NCBI RefSeq assembly: GCF_022654015.1
Contig: NZ_CP073063.1
Coordinates: 2,873,501-2,937,500, forward strand
Source: Brevundimonas diminuta
Lineage (GTDB): Bacteria > Pseudomonadota > Alphaproteobacteria > Caulobacterales > Caulobacteraceae
Length of the DNA stretch: 64,000 nt
Direction of reading: 5' to 3'
This document shows positions 24,975-33,570 of this stretch, piece by piece. Within the stretch, counting starts at the first letter, position 1. The number at the start of each line of letters is the position of its first letter. The position numbers and the translations under genes are program-made. The notes under the pieces were generated by a model that worked only from the letters and a program-made list of their open reading frames with translations, had not been told where the DNA came from and ran no database searches.

Positions 24975-25220
24975 TCAGGGTTTGTCGGTGACCGCGTCGT
25001 CCTGAAGCGCGTGGTCATCGGCGCCCACGTCGAAGGCGCCGGTCTCGTCGAAGCCGACGCTGCCGACCCCGACAGCCGAGCCGGTCAGCCGCTGACGACG
25101 GCTGGCAAGCGCGGCTTCAGGCGCTGCGGCGTCCATCTCTGCGGTTGTTTCAGGATCGTTGGACCGATCCATCTGTTGGCCCGAGGCCGGGACGATGCGG
25201 TCGGTGTGCGGTTTGCTCAC
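24975..25220 (-). CDS. Small acidic protein, 81 aa (unknown)
   Basis: Starts with GTG at 25220, overlapping the TGA of the upstream 46-aa gene by four bases (GTGA), so the two are coupled. The product (MSKPHTDRIVPASGQQMD) is hydrophilic, acidic and Ala-rich, with no membrane segment, and ends DDHALQDDAVTDKP. It resembles the 66-aa protein at 23422 in composition, not clearly in sequence. Function unknown. Confidence 0.6.
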   Translation of the reverse strand: MSKPHTDRIVPASGQQMDRSNDPETTAEMDAAAPEAALASRRQRLTGSAVGVGSVGFDETGAFDVGADDHALQDDAVTDKP

Positions 25221-25357
25221 GCCTCGTCCTCCTCGGCGTCATCGGCCTGTTTCTGAGCCCGTTCGGCCAGGGCGGAGGCGCCGGCGTCGTCGGCGGCGAT
25301 CTCCGGCAGGTCTTCGTCTTCGGGGGTGGCGGCGGGGTCGATAGGCGTGTCGGTCAT
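25217..25357 (-). CDS. Very small acidic protein, 46 aa (unknown)
   Basis: ATG at 25357-25355, TGA at 25219-25217, with a GGAGCC ribosome site just upstream (complement of 25360-25365). The 46 residues (MTDTPIDPAATPEDEDLPE, then AERAQKQADDAEEDEA) are almost wholly Asp, Glu, Ala and Pro. The four-base overlap with the GTG of the next gene supports it being translated. Divergent from purL. Function unknown. Confidence 0.6.
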   Translation of the reverse strand: MTDTPIDPAATPEDEDLPEIAADDAGASALAERAQKQADDAEEDEA

Positions 25358-25467
25358 GGCGGCTCCTTTGGCTGTCGCCGGGATCAACCACCTGCGATGG
25401 ACGATGTTCCCCGATGTTGCGCCGCGCGGGCTGACATTCGGCCCATCTGCGGCTAGAAGCGCCGCCC

Positions 25468-27684
25468 ATGAGCGCTCCGCAAAAGACCATGGCTGAATTG
25501 GCCGCCGAATACGGCCTGGCCCCCAATGAATATCAGGTCGTCCTCGACCGGCTGGGGCGCGAGCCCAACCATGTCGAGCTGGGCGTCTTCTCGGTCATGT
25601 GGTCCGAGCACTGCTCCTACAAGTCGTCCAAGATTCACCTGGGCAAGTTCCCCACGACCGGCGAGCGCGTCATCTGCGGGCCGGGCGAGAACGCCGGGGT
25701 GATCGACATCGACGACGGCGACGCCTGCATCTTCAAGATGGAAAGCCACAACCACCCGTCCTACATCGAACCCTACCAAGGTGCGGCGACGGGCGTGGGC
25801 GGCATCATGCGCGACGTCTTCACCATGGGCGCCCGCCCGGTGGCCCTGCTGAACGCCCTGCGCTTCGGCGATCCGTCGCACGAGAAGACCAAGCGACTGG
25901 TCAAGGGCGTGGTCTCCGGCATCGGCGGCTATGGCAACTGCGTCGGCGTGCCAACGGTCGCGGGCGAGACCAACTTCCACAAGGGTTACAACGGCAACAT
26001 CCTGGTCAACGCCATGTGCGTGGGCCTGGCTCGCGCCGACGAGATCTATTATTCGGCCGCGCCCGAGGCTGGCCATGACGTGGTCTATTTCGGCTCCAAG
26101 ACCGGCCGCGACGGCATCCACGGCGCCACCATGTCCTCGACCGAGTTCGACGACGAGTCGGAGGCCAAACGCCCCACGGTCCAGGTCGGCGACCCCTTCG
26201 CCGAAAAGCTGCTGATCGAGGCCACGCTTGAGCTGATGGCGTCCGGCGCCGTCGCCGCCATTCAGGACATGGGCGCGGCGGGCCTGACCTCCTCCTCCGT
26301 CGAAATGGCGGGCAAGGGCGGCGTCGGCATCGAACTGAACCTCGACAAGGTGCCCCAGCGCGAAACCGGCATGACGGCCTATGAGATGATGCTGTCGGAA
26401 AGCCAGGAGCGGATGCTGGCGGTGCTGAAGCCCGGCTATGAAGACGTCGGCTATCGCATCTTCCAGAAGTGGGGCCTGGACTTCGCCATCATCGGCATGA
26501 CCACCGACACCGGCCATCTGGTGCTGAAGCATCACGGCGAAACCGTCTGCGACGTGCCGCTGGCGCCCCTGTTCGACGACGCGCCCCTGTATGACCGCCC
26601 GTGGGTCCAGCCGGAGCTTCAACCGAAACTGAACCACTCGGACATTCCCGCGCCCGAAAACTGGGCCGATGCGGTGATGAAGGTCGTCGCCTGCCCCGAC
26701 ATGGCCTCCAAGCGCTGGATCTGGGAACAGTACGACCGCCACGTCATGGCCGACACGCTGCAGGATTCCTCGACCGGCGCCGACGCCGGCGTGGTGCGCG
26801 TGCATGGCACGGACAAGGGTCTAGCTGTCACCTCGGACTGCACCCCCCGCTACGTCCAGAACGACCCCTATGAGGGCGGCAAACAGGCCGTGGCCGAGGC
26901 CTGGCGCAACCTGACTGCTGTGGGCAGCCGTCCGATCGCCATCACCGACAACCTGAACTTCGGCAACCCGCAGCGCCCGGAGATCATGGGCCAGATCGTT
27001 CGCGCCATCGACGGCATGGCCGAGGCCTGCCGCGAACTGGTGTTCCCGGTCGTGAGCGGAAACGTGTCGCTGTATAACGAGACCAACGGGGTTGCCATTC
27101 CGCCGACCCCGACCGTGGGCGCCGTCGGCCTGCTGCCCAACTACGACGTGGTGACCGGATTCTCGACCATGGCCGAGGGCGACGCTCTGGTCCTGATCGG
27201 CCAGACCCAGGGCGAACTGGGCGCCTCCATCTATCTGCGCGAGGTCCTGGGCCGCGAGGACGGCGCCCCCCCGCCCGTCGATCTGAAGCTGGAAAAGAAG
27301 ACCGGCGACTTCGTTCGCGACCGGATCGAGGCCGGCGACCTGACCGTGGTCCACGACCTTTCGGACGGCGGCCTGATCGGCGCCGCCGCCGATCTGGTGC
27401 TGGCCTCATACGTCGGCGTGACCCTGGACGCCTCCAGCGCGGCCCACGCCCACATCTTCCTGTTCGCCGAGGACCAGGCCCGTTACCTGGTCGCCGTGCC
27501 CGACGCCGACGCCATCATCGCCAAGGCGCGCGAGGCCGGTCTGCATGCTTCGGTCGTCGGTCATGCGGGCGGAACCGCCTTCGCCTCCAAGGGAGAAAAG
27601 GGCGAACTGTTCAGCATCCCTGTCTCTCACCTGCGCGAATGGCACGAAGGCTGGATGCCGGGTTGGCTGGGCGACGCCGCATGA
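25468..27684 (+). CDS. purL: Phosphoribosylformylglycinamidine synthase, PurL subunit
   Basis: Large ATP-dependent subunit of FGAM synthetase; 738 residues, the short form that requires separate PurS and PurQ, both present upstream. Opens [20 protein letters not shown]. Conserved AIRS/FGAM-synthase segments include [12 protein letters not shown] (near 45), [19 protein letters not shown] (near 91), [12 protein letters not shown] and [13 protein letters not shown] in the C-terminal half. Its last codons overlap the next gene by four bases (ATGA at 27681-27684). Confidence 0.98.
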   Translation: MSAPQKTMAELAAEYGLAPNEYQVVLDRLGREPNHVELGVFSVMWSEHCSYKSSKIHLGKFPTTGERVICGPGENAGVIDIDDGDACIFKMESHNHPSYIEPYQGAATGVGGIMRDVFTMGARPVALLNALRFGDPSHEKTKRLVKGVVSGIGGYGNCVGVPTVAGETNFHKGYNGNILVNAMCVGLARADEIYYSAAPEAGHDVVYFGSKTGRDGIHGATMSSTEFDDESEAKRPTVQVGDPFAEKLLIEATLELMASGAVAAIQDMGAAGLTSSSVEMAGKGGVGIELNLDKVPQRETGMTAYEMMLSESQERMLAVLKPGYEDVGYRIFQKWGLDFAIIGMTTDTGHLVLKHHGETVCDVPLAPLFDDAPLYDRPWVQPELQPKLNHSDIPAPENWADAVMKVVACPDMASKRWIWEQYDRHVMADTLQDSSTGADAGVVRVHGTDKGLAVTSDCTPRYVQNDPYEGGKQAVAEAWRNLTAVGSRPIAITDNLNFGNPQRPEIMGQIVRAIDGMAEACRELVFPVVSGNVSLYNETNGVAIPPTPTVGAVGLLPNYDVVTGFSTMAEGDALVLIGQTQGELGASIYLREVLGREDGAPPPVDLKLEKKTGDFVRDRIEAGDLTVVHDLSDGGLIGAAADLVLASYVGVTLDASSAAHAHIFLFAEDQARYLVAVPDADAIIAKAREAGLHASVVGHAGGTAFASKGEKGELFSIPVSHLREWHEGWMPGWLGDAA

Positions 27685-28130
27685 TCCGCGTCCTGACGCC
27701 GCTCGCCTTGCTGGGCTTGCTCAGCGCCTGCGACGGCGGCGGCGATCCGGTGCAGCAGGCGCTGCGCGATACCTCCGCCGCCAACCAGGCCGCGGCGGCG
27801 CGCACGACCGAACAGATGGAAGCCGCCGGTCACGCCGGTCACGACATGGGCGGCCCCACGCCCGGCGTCACCCTTGGAGATCGGGCCTTCGCCGCCTCCG
27901 AGGCCGAGATGCACCGGAAGATGGCCGCCGCCTCGGGTCAGACGATCGACCAGGCCTATGTCGCCAAGATGATCGCCCACCACGAAGGCGCCGTCGCCAT
28001 GGCCAAGGTCGCCCTGCGTGACAGCCGCGACCCGGAAATCCGCCGCATGGCCCAGAGCGTCGTCGATACGCAGACGCGCGAGATCGCCGAGATGAAGGCC
28101 TGGGCGCCGACCGCCTCTCCGGCGAACTGA
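27681..28130 (+). CDS. DUF305 lipoprotein
   Basis: A 149-residue exported lipoprotein: the lipobox LSAC puts the lipidated Cys at 17. The mature part carries the DUF305 (four-helix, ferritin-like) pattern, with a His/Met-rich stretch [10 protein letters not shown] at ~60 and the core [21 protein letters not shown] at ~104-124. DUF305 proteins are often linked to copper or other metal handling in the periplasm; the His-His and Met residues would suit that. The start overlaps the purL stop by four bases, so it is translated from the purL message despite having no obvious purine role. Confidence 0.88.
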   Translation: MIRVLTPLALLGLLSACDGGGDPVQQALRDTSAANQAAAARTTEQMEAAGHAGHDMGGPTPGVTLGDRAFAASEAEMHRKMAAASGQTIDQAYVAKMIAHHEGAVAMAKVALRDSRDPEIRRMAQSVVDTQTREIAEMKAWAPTASPAN

Positions 28131-28132
28131 GA

Positions 28133-28594
28133 TTGGCCAAGGGACCCTATCGCGGCGGCGGAAAGCCAGCGGGGCCCACCCGCACCAAGGCCGCGTCGGC
28201 TGGGCGGCCGTCTTCCAAGCCTTCGCAGATCACCAGAGACGAGCTGAAGCATTTCGCCTTTCGTAATCGCTCGAAGGAGGCGTTTCTGGATGAGTTGAAT
28301 CCCCTGCTACGCGCCTGTTTCAAGAGCGGCTTCACCCGTCCCAACGAGGTCGCCGGCCTACTGAACAAGGCGGGCAAGAGCACCGCCTGCGGCCAGCCGT
28401 GGACGCCTCACCTCGTCTGGGGTCTTCAACGCTTCCTTTTCGAACGGCGCGAAAAGAAGAGAGCGGCTCAAGCCGCTCCCCCCGCAGCGACGGTTTCGAA
28501 ACCCGCCGTCTCCAGCCAGCGCGCGAAAGACCTGGCAGCTGAAGACATGACGCGGTTGCTCGCCGCGATCGGCAGGGCGCGCCCGTCGCGCTGA
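28133..28594 (+). CDS. Basic protein of unknown function, 153 aa
   Basis: Begins with a TTG codon at 28133, two bases after the DUF305 stop; there is no in-frame ATG before residue ~139, so TTG is the only sensible start. The product is basic and soluble, with a Lys/Arg/Ser-rich N terminus (GGGKPAGPTRTKAASAGRPS) and a compact central part (about 35-105). There SGFTRPNEVAGLLNKAG, then TACGQPWTPHLVWGLQRFLF recalls the helix-turn-helix segment found in serine-recombinase associated domains (new copies, W, then V/L pattern). This is suggestive only. The C-terminal tail is Ala/Pro/Lys-rich. Possibly DNA-binding. It reads as the third gene of purL-DUF305-this. Confidence 0.6.
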   Translation: MAKGPYRGGGKPAGPTRTKAASAGRPSSKPSQITRDELKHFAFRNRSKEAFLDELNPLLRACFKSGFTRPNEVAGLLNKAGKSTACGQPWTPHLVWGLQRFLFERREKKRAAQAAPPAATVSKPAVSSQRAKDLAAEDMTRLLAAIGRARPSR

Positions 28595-28688
28595 CGTCGC
28601 ATTGATCCTGCATGAACGCAGGCGCCGGATCGCGCGTTTCAGGACCAATGCGCCTGGCTGAACCGGCGACTTGAACAGGGAGCGTCTG

Positions 28689-30080
28689 ATGGACGCGACG
28701 AACGCCGACACTGTCTTCCGCCCTGCGATACCGCCCCGGCGCGCGGGCAAGCCGCTGTCGCTGCTGCCCTTCCTGTGGATCAGCTGGCGCGATCCGATCC
28801 AGATGTGGTCCGAGCGGCATTTCACCGAACCGCAACTGCATGGATCCTCGGCCTTTGGCGAAATCCTCGTGGTCAGTCATCCCGAGGGCGTGCGGCACGT
28901 CCTGACCGAGAACGCCGCCAACTATGTGAAGGGCGATCTGCAACGGCGTGTGCTGGGACCGATGCTGGCGGAGGGCCTGCTGCTGACCGAGGGCGAGGTC
29001 TGGCGTCGCGCCCGGCGCATCCTCGCGCCCCTGTTCACCCCCGCCAAGATGGCGACCTTGAACGCAAGGATGGCCGAGGTCTGTCACGCGCGTGTGGCTG
29101 CCTGGTCGCTGTCGGCGCGCGGGCGGGTGCTGGATATCGACAGCGAGATGTCGGGCCTGACCTTCGACATTCTGTCGGCGACCATGTTCTCGGACGAGCT
29201 GGGCGGCGAGGCCCGCGGGTTCGAGCGGGCGCTGAACCAGTTTCTGGCCAACGGCGCGCGCATCGATCCGCTTGACGTGCTGGGCGCACCGGACTGGGCC
29301 CCGCGCCTGGGCCGCCTGGCCAGCTTCCGCTCGGCCCGCTTCTTCGAGCAGCGCGTGACGAAGCTGGTCGAGGCCCGCCGCGCCAAGATCGAGAGCGGCG
29401 ACGCGCCGCCCGACGACCTGCTCAGCGCGCTTCTGCTGGCCCGCGACGAACACGGCGGTCCGGGCCTGAGCGACGAAGAGGTCGCGGCCAACATCCTGAC
29501 CTTCATCCTGGCGGGACACGAGACCACGGCCCGCGCCCTGGGCTGGACCCTGCATCTGCTGTCGCGCCAGCCCGAGTATCTGGCCCGGCTCCAGGCCGAG
29601 GCCGACGCCTTCGACGTCTCCGATCCCAAATGGGCCGAGGCCTTGCCCTGGACCCGCGCCGTGCTGGAGGAGACGATGCGTCTGTTTCCGCCCGCCCCGA
29701 CCATGGCCCGCAAGGCCCTGGCCGACGACGAGATCGGCGGACAGACGATCAAGGCCGGCGCCACCGTCATCATCTCGCCGTGGATCCTCCAGCGCCACCA
29801 GCTGCTGTGGGACGACCCCGACGCCTTCCGGCCCGAACGTTTTCTTCCGGAGAACCGAAAGGCCATCGATCGCTACGCCTACATCCCCTTCAGCGCCGGA
29901 CCCCGCGTCTGCATCGGCGCCGCCTTCGCCCTGCAGGAGGCGATGATCGCGCTCGCCGCCATCCTTCGCGTCGCCGATGTCGAGGCTCTGACGACGGTGG
30001 AACCTCGCCCAGTTCACCAGATCACCCTGCGCAGCCGCGAGCCGATGCGGTTGAGGCTGAGGGCGCGGCGCAAGGGCTGA
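28689..30080 (+). CDS. Cytochrome P450
   Basis: Soluble bacterial P450 monooxygenase of 463 residues from the ATG at 28689, with GGGAGC as ribosome site. The I-helix oxygen-binding motif is AGHETT (about 282), the K-helix ExxR is EETMR, and the heme loop is FSAGPRVCIG with heme-ligand Cys408. EGEVWRRARRILAPLFTP is the C-helix region. No ferredoxin or reductase gene is near, so redox partners are elsewhere. Substrate unknown; the overall pattern is that of fatty-acid/terpenoid-type P450s with a long N terminus. Confidence 0.95.
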   Translation: MDATNADTVFRPAIPPRRAGKPLSLLPFLWISWRDPIQMWSERHFTEPQLHGSSAFGEILVVSHPEGVRHVLTENAANYVKGDLQRRVLGPMLAEGLLLTEGEVWRRARRILAPLFTPAKMATLNARMAEVCHARVAAWSLSARGRVLDIDSEMSGLTFDILSATMFSDELGGEARGFERALNQFLANGARIDPLDVLGAPDWAPRLGRLASFRSARFFEQRVTKLVEARRAKIESGDAPPDDLLSALLLARDEHGGPGLSDEEVAANILTFILAGHETTARALGWTLHLLSRQPEYLARLQAEADAFDVSDPKWAEALPWTRAVLEETMRLFPPAPTMARKALADDEIGGQTIKAGATVIISPWILQRHQLLWDDPDAFRPERFLPENRKAIDRYAYIPFSAGPRVCIGAAFALQEAMIALAAILRVADVEALTTVEPRPVHQITLRSREPMRLRLRARRKG

Positions 30081-30152
30081 CCAAGCGGCCCCGTCGCCGT
30101 TCCGCCACGAACCGTCTATAGGTCGCGCCATCCTTTCCCTTGGAGGCGACCT

Positions 30153-31244
30153 TTGCGCACCGCCATCCTGCTCCCTCCGGGATGCCTGTTTTCCGAAGCC
30201 CAGCCGAACTCAATGGAGACGGTGGTGCGGACGATGGCGGGCGTCGATCAGGGCGGCGAGACTCGCATCTTCTGTTGTCAGGGCGCGGACGACGGCGTTT
30301 CGACGGCCGTCGATGCACTGCCGGCGGGGCGCATCCGCATGCCGACACTTATCGAGCGGCTGCGCGCCTTTAGGCCCGATATCATCGAACATCATCAGCA
30401 GGTGAAACAGGCGCTGGCGGTCCAAAAGGCTCTGCCCGAGACGCCTCACGTACTCTATCGCCACAACGCCCTGCGCCCGCCGCGCCACCCCATCGACCGC
30501 TGGCGTTATCGGGCGCGTTATGAGCGGCTGGACGGCCTGGTCTTCGTCAGCTTGGCGGAGCGGGACGCCTTCGTGCGCACCTTCCCTGATCTGCACGACC
30601 GGGCGTTCGCGGTGCCCAACCCCATCGACGCCGGCGCCTGGCTGGCCTCGCCTGAGGATCGACAGCCGGTGATCGCCTTCGCCGGGCGCGCCATGCCGGA
30701 AAAGGGCGTCGATGTTCTGTGCGCCGCCCTGCCCGGTGTGCTGGACGCCCACCCCGACTGGCGCGCCGTGCTGATGCTGAACGACTGGGACGATCATGCG
30801 CGCTGGGCGGCCCGGCATGTCGCGCCGCTGCGAAAGTATGGCGACCGGGTAGAGGTGCTGAAATCCGCGCCTTTGGGCGAGGTGCGCCGGCGGATGCAGA
30901 CGGCCGCCATCGCCTTGACGCCCTCCGTCTGGGACGAGCCGTTCGGCCTGACGGCGATCGAGGCCCATGCGGCGGGCGCAGCCCTGATCTCGTCCGGCCG
31001 TGGGGGTCTGCGCGAAGCCAGCGGGCCGCACGCCCTCTATGTCGATGCGGTGACCCCGAAGACATTGGCGGCGGCGATGGAACGGCTGATCACGGTGCCC
31101 GACGGACGATTGGCGCTGGCGCGATCCGCCCAGGCCTATGTGCTGGCGATCCATACGCCCGAGCGCCGCGCGGCCGAGCTGATGGCCGTGCGCCAGACCG
31201 TGATCGACCGACGCCGGGCGCGTCAGACGACCGGGATCGCCTGA
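30153..31244 (+). CDS. Glycosyltransferase family 4 protein
   Basis: A 363-residue GT-B-fold sugar transferase. It starts with TTG at 30153, chosen because GGAGGCGA lies at ideal spacing upstream and the N terminus MRTAILLPPGCLFSE forms the first Rossmann strand. The nucleotide-sugar domain shows VIAFAGRAMPEKGVDVLCAA (about 174-193) and the EX7E-type region SVWDEPFGLTAIEAHAAGAA (about 254-273), typical of GT4. Acceptor unknown; the role is probably in surface polysaccharide or glycolipid synthesis. The last 22 bases overlap the convergent YmdB-type gene. Confidence 0.9.
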   Translation: MRTAILLPPGCLFSEAQPNSMETVVRTMAGVDQGGETRIFCCQGADDGVSTAVDALPAGRIRMPTLIERLRAFRPDIIEHHQQVKQALAVQKALPETPHVLYRHNALRPPRHPIDRWRYRARYERLDGLVFVSLAERDAFVRTFPDLHDRAFAVPNPIDAGAWLASPEDRQPVIAFAGRAMPEKGVDVLCAALPGVLDAHPDWRAVLMLNDWDDHARWAARHVAPLRKYGDRVEVLKSAPLGEVRRRMQTAAIALTPSVWDEPFGLTAIEAHAAGAALISSGRGGLREASGPHALYVDAVTPKTLAAAMERLITVPDGRLALARSAQAYVLAIHTPERRAAELMAVRQTVIDRRRARQTTGIA

Positions 31245-32044
31245 GACAACCGCCCGCCGACGCGGATCGGCTCTACCCGCTTGGCCAGACCCGTCCGGTC
31301 GTCCGTCTCGACGAAGACCCCGCACACGGTCGCTGGCCCGGACGCCGGCATGTAACGACCGCCAGAAATCCGGGTGGTGAAGCGCCGCAACGGCTCTTCC
31401 TTCTCGTTGCCGATCACACTGTCGTAGTCGCAGCAGCCGCCGGCGTCGGTCTGATAGGCCGTGCCGCCCGGCAAGATCTGGCAGTCGGCGGTGGGCACAT
31501 GGGTGTGGGTGCCGACCACCAGCGACGCACGGCCGTCGCAGAAATGGCCCATGGCCATCTTCTCGGACGTGACCTCGGCATGCATGTCCACTATGACGGC
31601 GTCGGCCACCGCGCCCAGCGGCGCCGCCGCCAGTTCGCGCTCCACCGCCCCGAACGGATCGTCCATCGGGTCCATGTGCACCCGGCCCAGCACGTTCATG
31701 ACCAGGACCGTCCGGCCCGAATGGGTTTCGAACAGATTGGCCCCGGCGCCCGGGGCATCCATCAGGCGTGGATAGTTGGCCGGCCGGATCAGGCGCGGCT
31801 CACGCACGATATAGGTCAGGGCCTCACGCTGGTCCCAGCTGTGGTTGCCCAGCGTCAGGCAGTCGGCGCCCGCCATGAACAGCTCGCGCGCCGTGTTCTC
31901 GGTGATGCCGAAGCCGCCCGCGGCGTTCTCTGCATTCACGACCACGAAGTCGAGTTTAAGGTCCCGCTTCAGGCCCGGAAGATGATCGCTGATGCCGTCA
32001 CGACCGGACTTGCCGATGACGTCGCCGAAAAATGCCAGTCTCAT
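31223..32044 (-). CDS. YmdB-type metallophosphoesterase (2',3'-cyclic nucleotide phosphodiesterase)
   Basis: A 273-residue metallophosphatase of the YmdB/TIGR00282 group, whose studied members hydrolyse 2',3'-cAMP with two metal ions. Metal and active-site motifs are present: FFGDVIGKSGR at the N terminus, NAENAAGG, LGNHSWDQ, DMHAEVTSEK and GTHTHVPTAD. DYDSVIGNEKEEPLRRF closes the core. It follows 5-FCL by ten bases on the same strand, an arrangement common in alphaproteobacteria. Its 3' end overlaps the convergent glycosyltransferase by 22 bases. Confidence 0.93.
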   Translation of the reverse strand: MRLAFFGDVIGKSGRDGISDHLPGLKRDLKLDFVVVNAENAAGGFGITENTARELFMAGADCLTLGNHSWDQREALTYIVREPRLIRPANYPRLMDAPGAGANLFETHSGRTVLVMNVLGRVHMDPMDDPFGAVERELAAAPLGAVADAVIVDMHAEVTSEKMAMGHFCDGRASLVVGTHTHVPTADCQILPGGTAYQTDAGGCCDYDSVIGNEKEEPLRRFTTRISGGRYMPASGPATVCGVFVETDDRTGLAKRVEPIRVGGRLSQAIPVV

Positions 32045-32054
32045 GCAAAAAGTC

Positions 32055-32627
32055 TCATTCGAAAGCCGTATAGCCGGTCTCGGTCAGAACGCCATGCAGT
32101 CGAATGTCGTGAGGCTTCAACGCCAGCCGTTCGACCCTTTGGCCGGCATAGGCGAAACCGATGCGGATGGCGTCGGGTTGGGCGACGAAGGTGCGGTCAT
32201 AATAGCCGCCGCCCTGCCCCAGGCGTCCGCCCCGATCATCAAAGGCCAGCAGCGGCGTCAGGACCAGGTCCGGCGTGACGACCTCCGCCAGCGGCAAGGG
32301 GGCAGGACATCCGGCGGCGTCCATCTCCAGCGGCTCGCCGGGCGACCAGGCGCGGAACTCCATCGGGGCGTCGCGCTGGACCACGACGGGCAGAGACAGG
32401 CGGCGGCCCACCGCCTCCAGCGCTGCGGCCAGGGCGTCGGTATCCAGCTCTGACCCCATGGCGCGATAGAGCGCGACGATCCGAGCGGTGGGAAGCGCAT
32501 CGGCATGGTCCGCCGCCCGGCTCGCGGCCAGTGGATCGGCTTCGGTCAAACGCTTGCGCAAGGCGCGGGCGGCCGATCGAAGTTCATGCTTGTCCTGGAT
32601 CATCGAACCGCCCCTACGCGTGCTCAT
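32055..32627 (-). CDS. 5-formyltetrahydrofolate cyclo-ligase
   Basis: Converts 5-formyl-THF to 5,10-methenyl-THF with ATP, recycling a folate by-product (ygfA/fau family). 190 residues from 32627, or 182 from an internal Met at 32603 (MIQDKHELRSAARALRKRL), which is nearer the usual start. Motifs: ELDTDALAAAL, then LLAFDDRGGRLGQGGGYYDR, the diagnostic ATP/folate segment. It lies immediately downstream of the probable 6S RNA, the classical context ssrS-ygfA, and upstream of the YmdB-type gene. Confidence 0.94.
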   Translation of the reverse strand: MSTRRGGSMIQDKHELRSAARALRKRLTEADPLAASRAADHADALPTARIVALYRAMGSELDTDALAAALEAVGRRLSLPVVVQRDAPMEFRAWSPGEPLEMDAAGCPAPLPLAEVVTPDLVLTPLLAFDDRGGRLGQGGGYYDRTFVAQPDAIRIGFAYAGQRVERLALKPHDIRLHGVLTETGYTAFE

Positions 32628-32721
32628 CCAGCGAGCCGCCGCGCGGCGAGCGATAGCACATCACAAAGGAGAGGAAGGTGGCGGCGCCGCGCGAACCGTG
32701 AAGAACGTTTAAATCCTCTCG

Positions 32722-32884
32722 ACCTGGGTAGCCAGGTGGGCTCCGTATGCCCAAGCCCTCGAGCCCGGACAGGGACAGATCCCGTAGAGTGAATTAAGGT
32801 CAGAAGGATATGTTGTCTTCGACGTGAGCCGCAGCATGACCCGCCGTCGATCAAGATAGGCCTTCGCCGGCCCGGACGCCAGCA
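32722..32884 (-). ncRNA. ssrS: Probable 6S RNA
   Basis: The 276-base gap between zapA and 5-FCL (both minus strand) is where alphaproteobacteria and gammaproteobacteria carry 6S RNA, the RNA-polymerase-binding regulator. The sequence looks structured. The arm GGCGTCCGGGCC (complement of 32869-32880) can pair, with G-U pairs and bulges, with the segments around 32738-32757. A GTCGAAGAC hairpin lies inside and a perfect 6-bp hairpin ACCTGG/CCAGGT sits at the 3' end (32722-32737). There is no coding frame. I could not align it to a known 6S sequence, so the ends are approximate and the call rests mainly on context. Confidence 0.6.
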
Positions 32885-32903
32885 TCCGTAGCGGAATAAT
32901 CGA

Positions 32904-33227
32904 CTAGAGGTTCTGGGCGATCTTTTCGATTCGAGCGGCGACGGCGTTCAGCGCCTCGGCGACCCCGTCCGTCGAGGCCGGAGCCGGGGCTGTCGCTGAC
33001 GAAGGCCCCGGCTTGCCGGCGTTCAGCCGCGCCTCATGCAGTTCGTCGGCCAGGATCAGCGCGGACATCAGAAACAGCCGCAGATCGCCGACATGGCCCA
33101 CGTCGCCTGCGACTTGGCGCACCTGGTTGTCGAACTGTTTGGCCAGGATTCGGACCCGCTCTTCCTGTCCGTCGGCGCACCCCACCGCATAAGGGCGGCC
33201 GTTGACCTCGACCGTCACCGTCGCCAT
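32904..33227 (-). CDS. zapA: Cell division protein ZapA
   Basis: A 107-residue cytosolic FtsZ-ring-associated protein that bundles FtsZ protofilaments. The start at 33227 (MATVTVEVNGRPYAVGCADG) has the ZapA beta-hairpin head. AKQFDNQVRQVAGDVG and LRLFLMSALILADELHEA form the dimerising helix, and VAEALNAVAARIEKIAQNL ends the coiled coil. Its ATG overlaps the TGA of the upstream 82-aa gene by one base (TGATG), the standard alphaproteobacterial pairing. The probable 6S RNA follows. Confidence 0.93.
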   Translation of the reverse strand: MATVTVEVNGRPYAVGCADGQEERVRILAKQFDNQVRQVAGDVGHVGDLRLFLMSALILADELHEARLNAGKPGPSSATAPAPASTDGVAEALNAVAARIEKIAQNL

Positions 33228-33475
33228 CAGCAGGCCTCGCTTTCGGCCAGGGCCTCGCGCACGGCCTGAACGGCGCGGCCCAGCGCCTCGGACGCCTCGC
33301 GCCCGGCGGCCTCCAGTTCGGCCACGCGCTGATCTGTGGCCCGCGGGGCGAACAGGTCGTCGTCCGCGATCGCGGGCGCCGAGGCGGGCCGCGCCTTCAG
33401 CTCCAGAATCTTGCGTTCCAAATCGGCCAGGGCGCGGTCGATACGCGCCCGTGCGGCCGTGGTGGCGTCTGCCAT
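33227..33475 (-). CDS. Coiled-coil protein upstream of zapA (DUF4164-like)
   Basis: An 82-residue helical protein: MADATTAARARIDRALADLE, an ELKARPASAPAIADDD linker, then RVAELEAAGREASEALGRAV. Heptad-like Leu/Ala spacing suggests a coiled coil. The ATG at 33475 follows AAAGGAGC. It overlaps zapA by one base. Proteins of this size and place are regular zapA partners in alphaproteobacteria and presumably work in division-ring function, but that is inference. Divergent from transketolase. Confidence 0.8.
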   Translation of the reverse strand: MADATTAARARIDRALADLERKILELKARPASAPAIADDDLFAPRATDQRVAELEAAGREASEALGRAVQAVREALAESEAC

Positions 33476-33570
33476 CGGTCGCTCCTTTAGATTCCGTATA
33501 GAAGCCGAGGACGCGCCGGGGTAAAGGGGCGCGCCCCCCTTTTTCCGCCTTCCCAACAGAGGTCTCCACA

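Noticed and set aside
30719..32278. Plus-strand open frame across the glycosyltransferase, YmdB-type and 5-FCL genes
   Set aside because: Arg/Gly/Ala-rich, covers three recognised genes in the wrong frame or strand.
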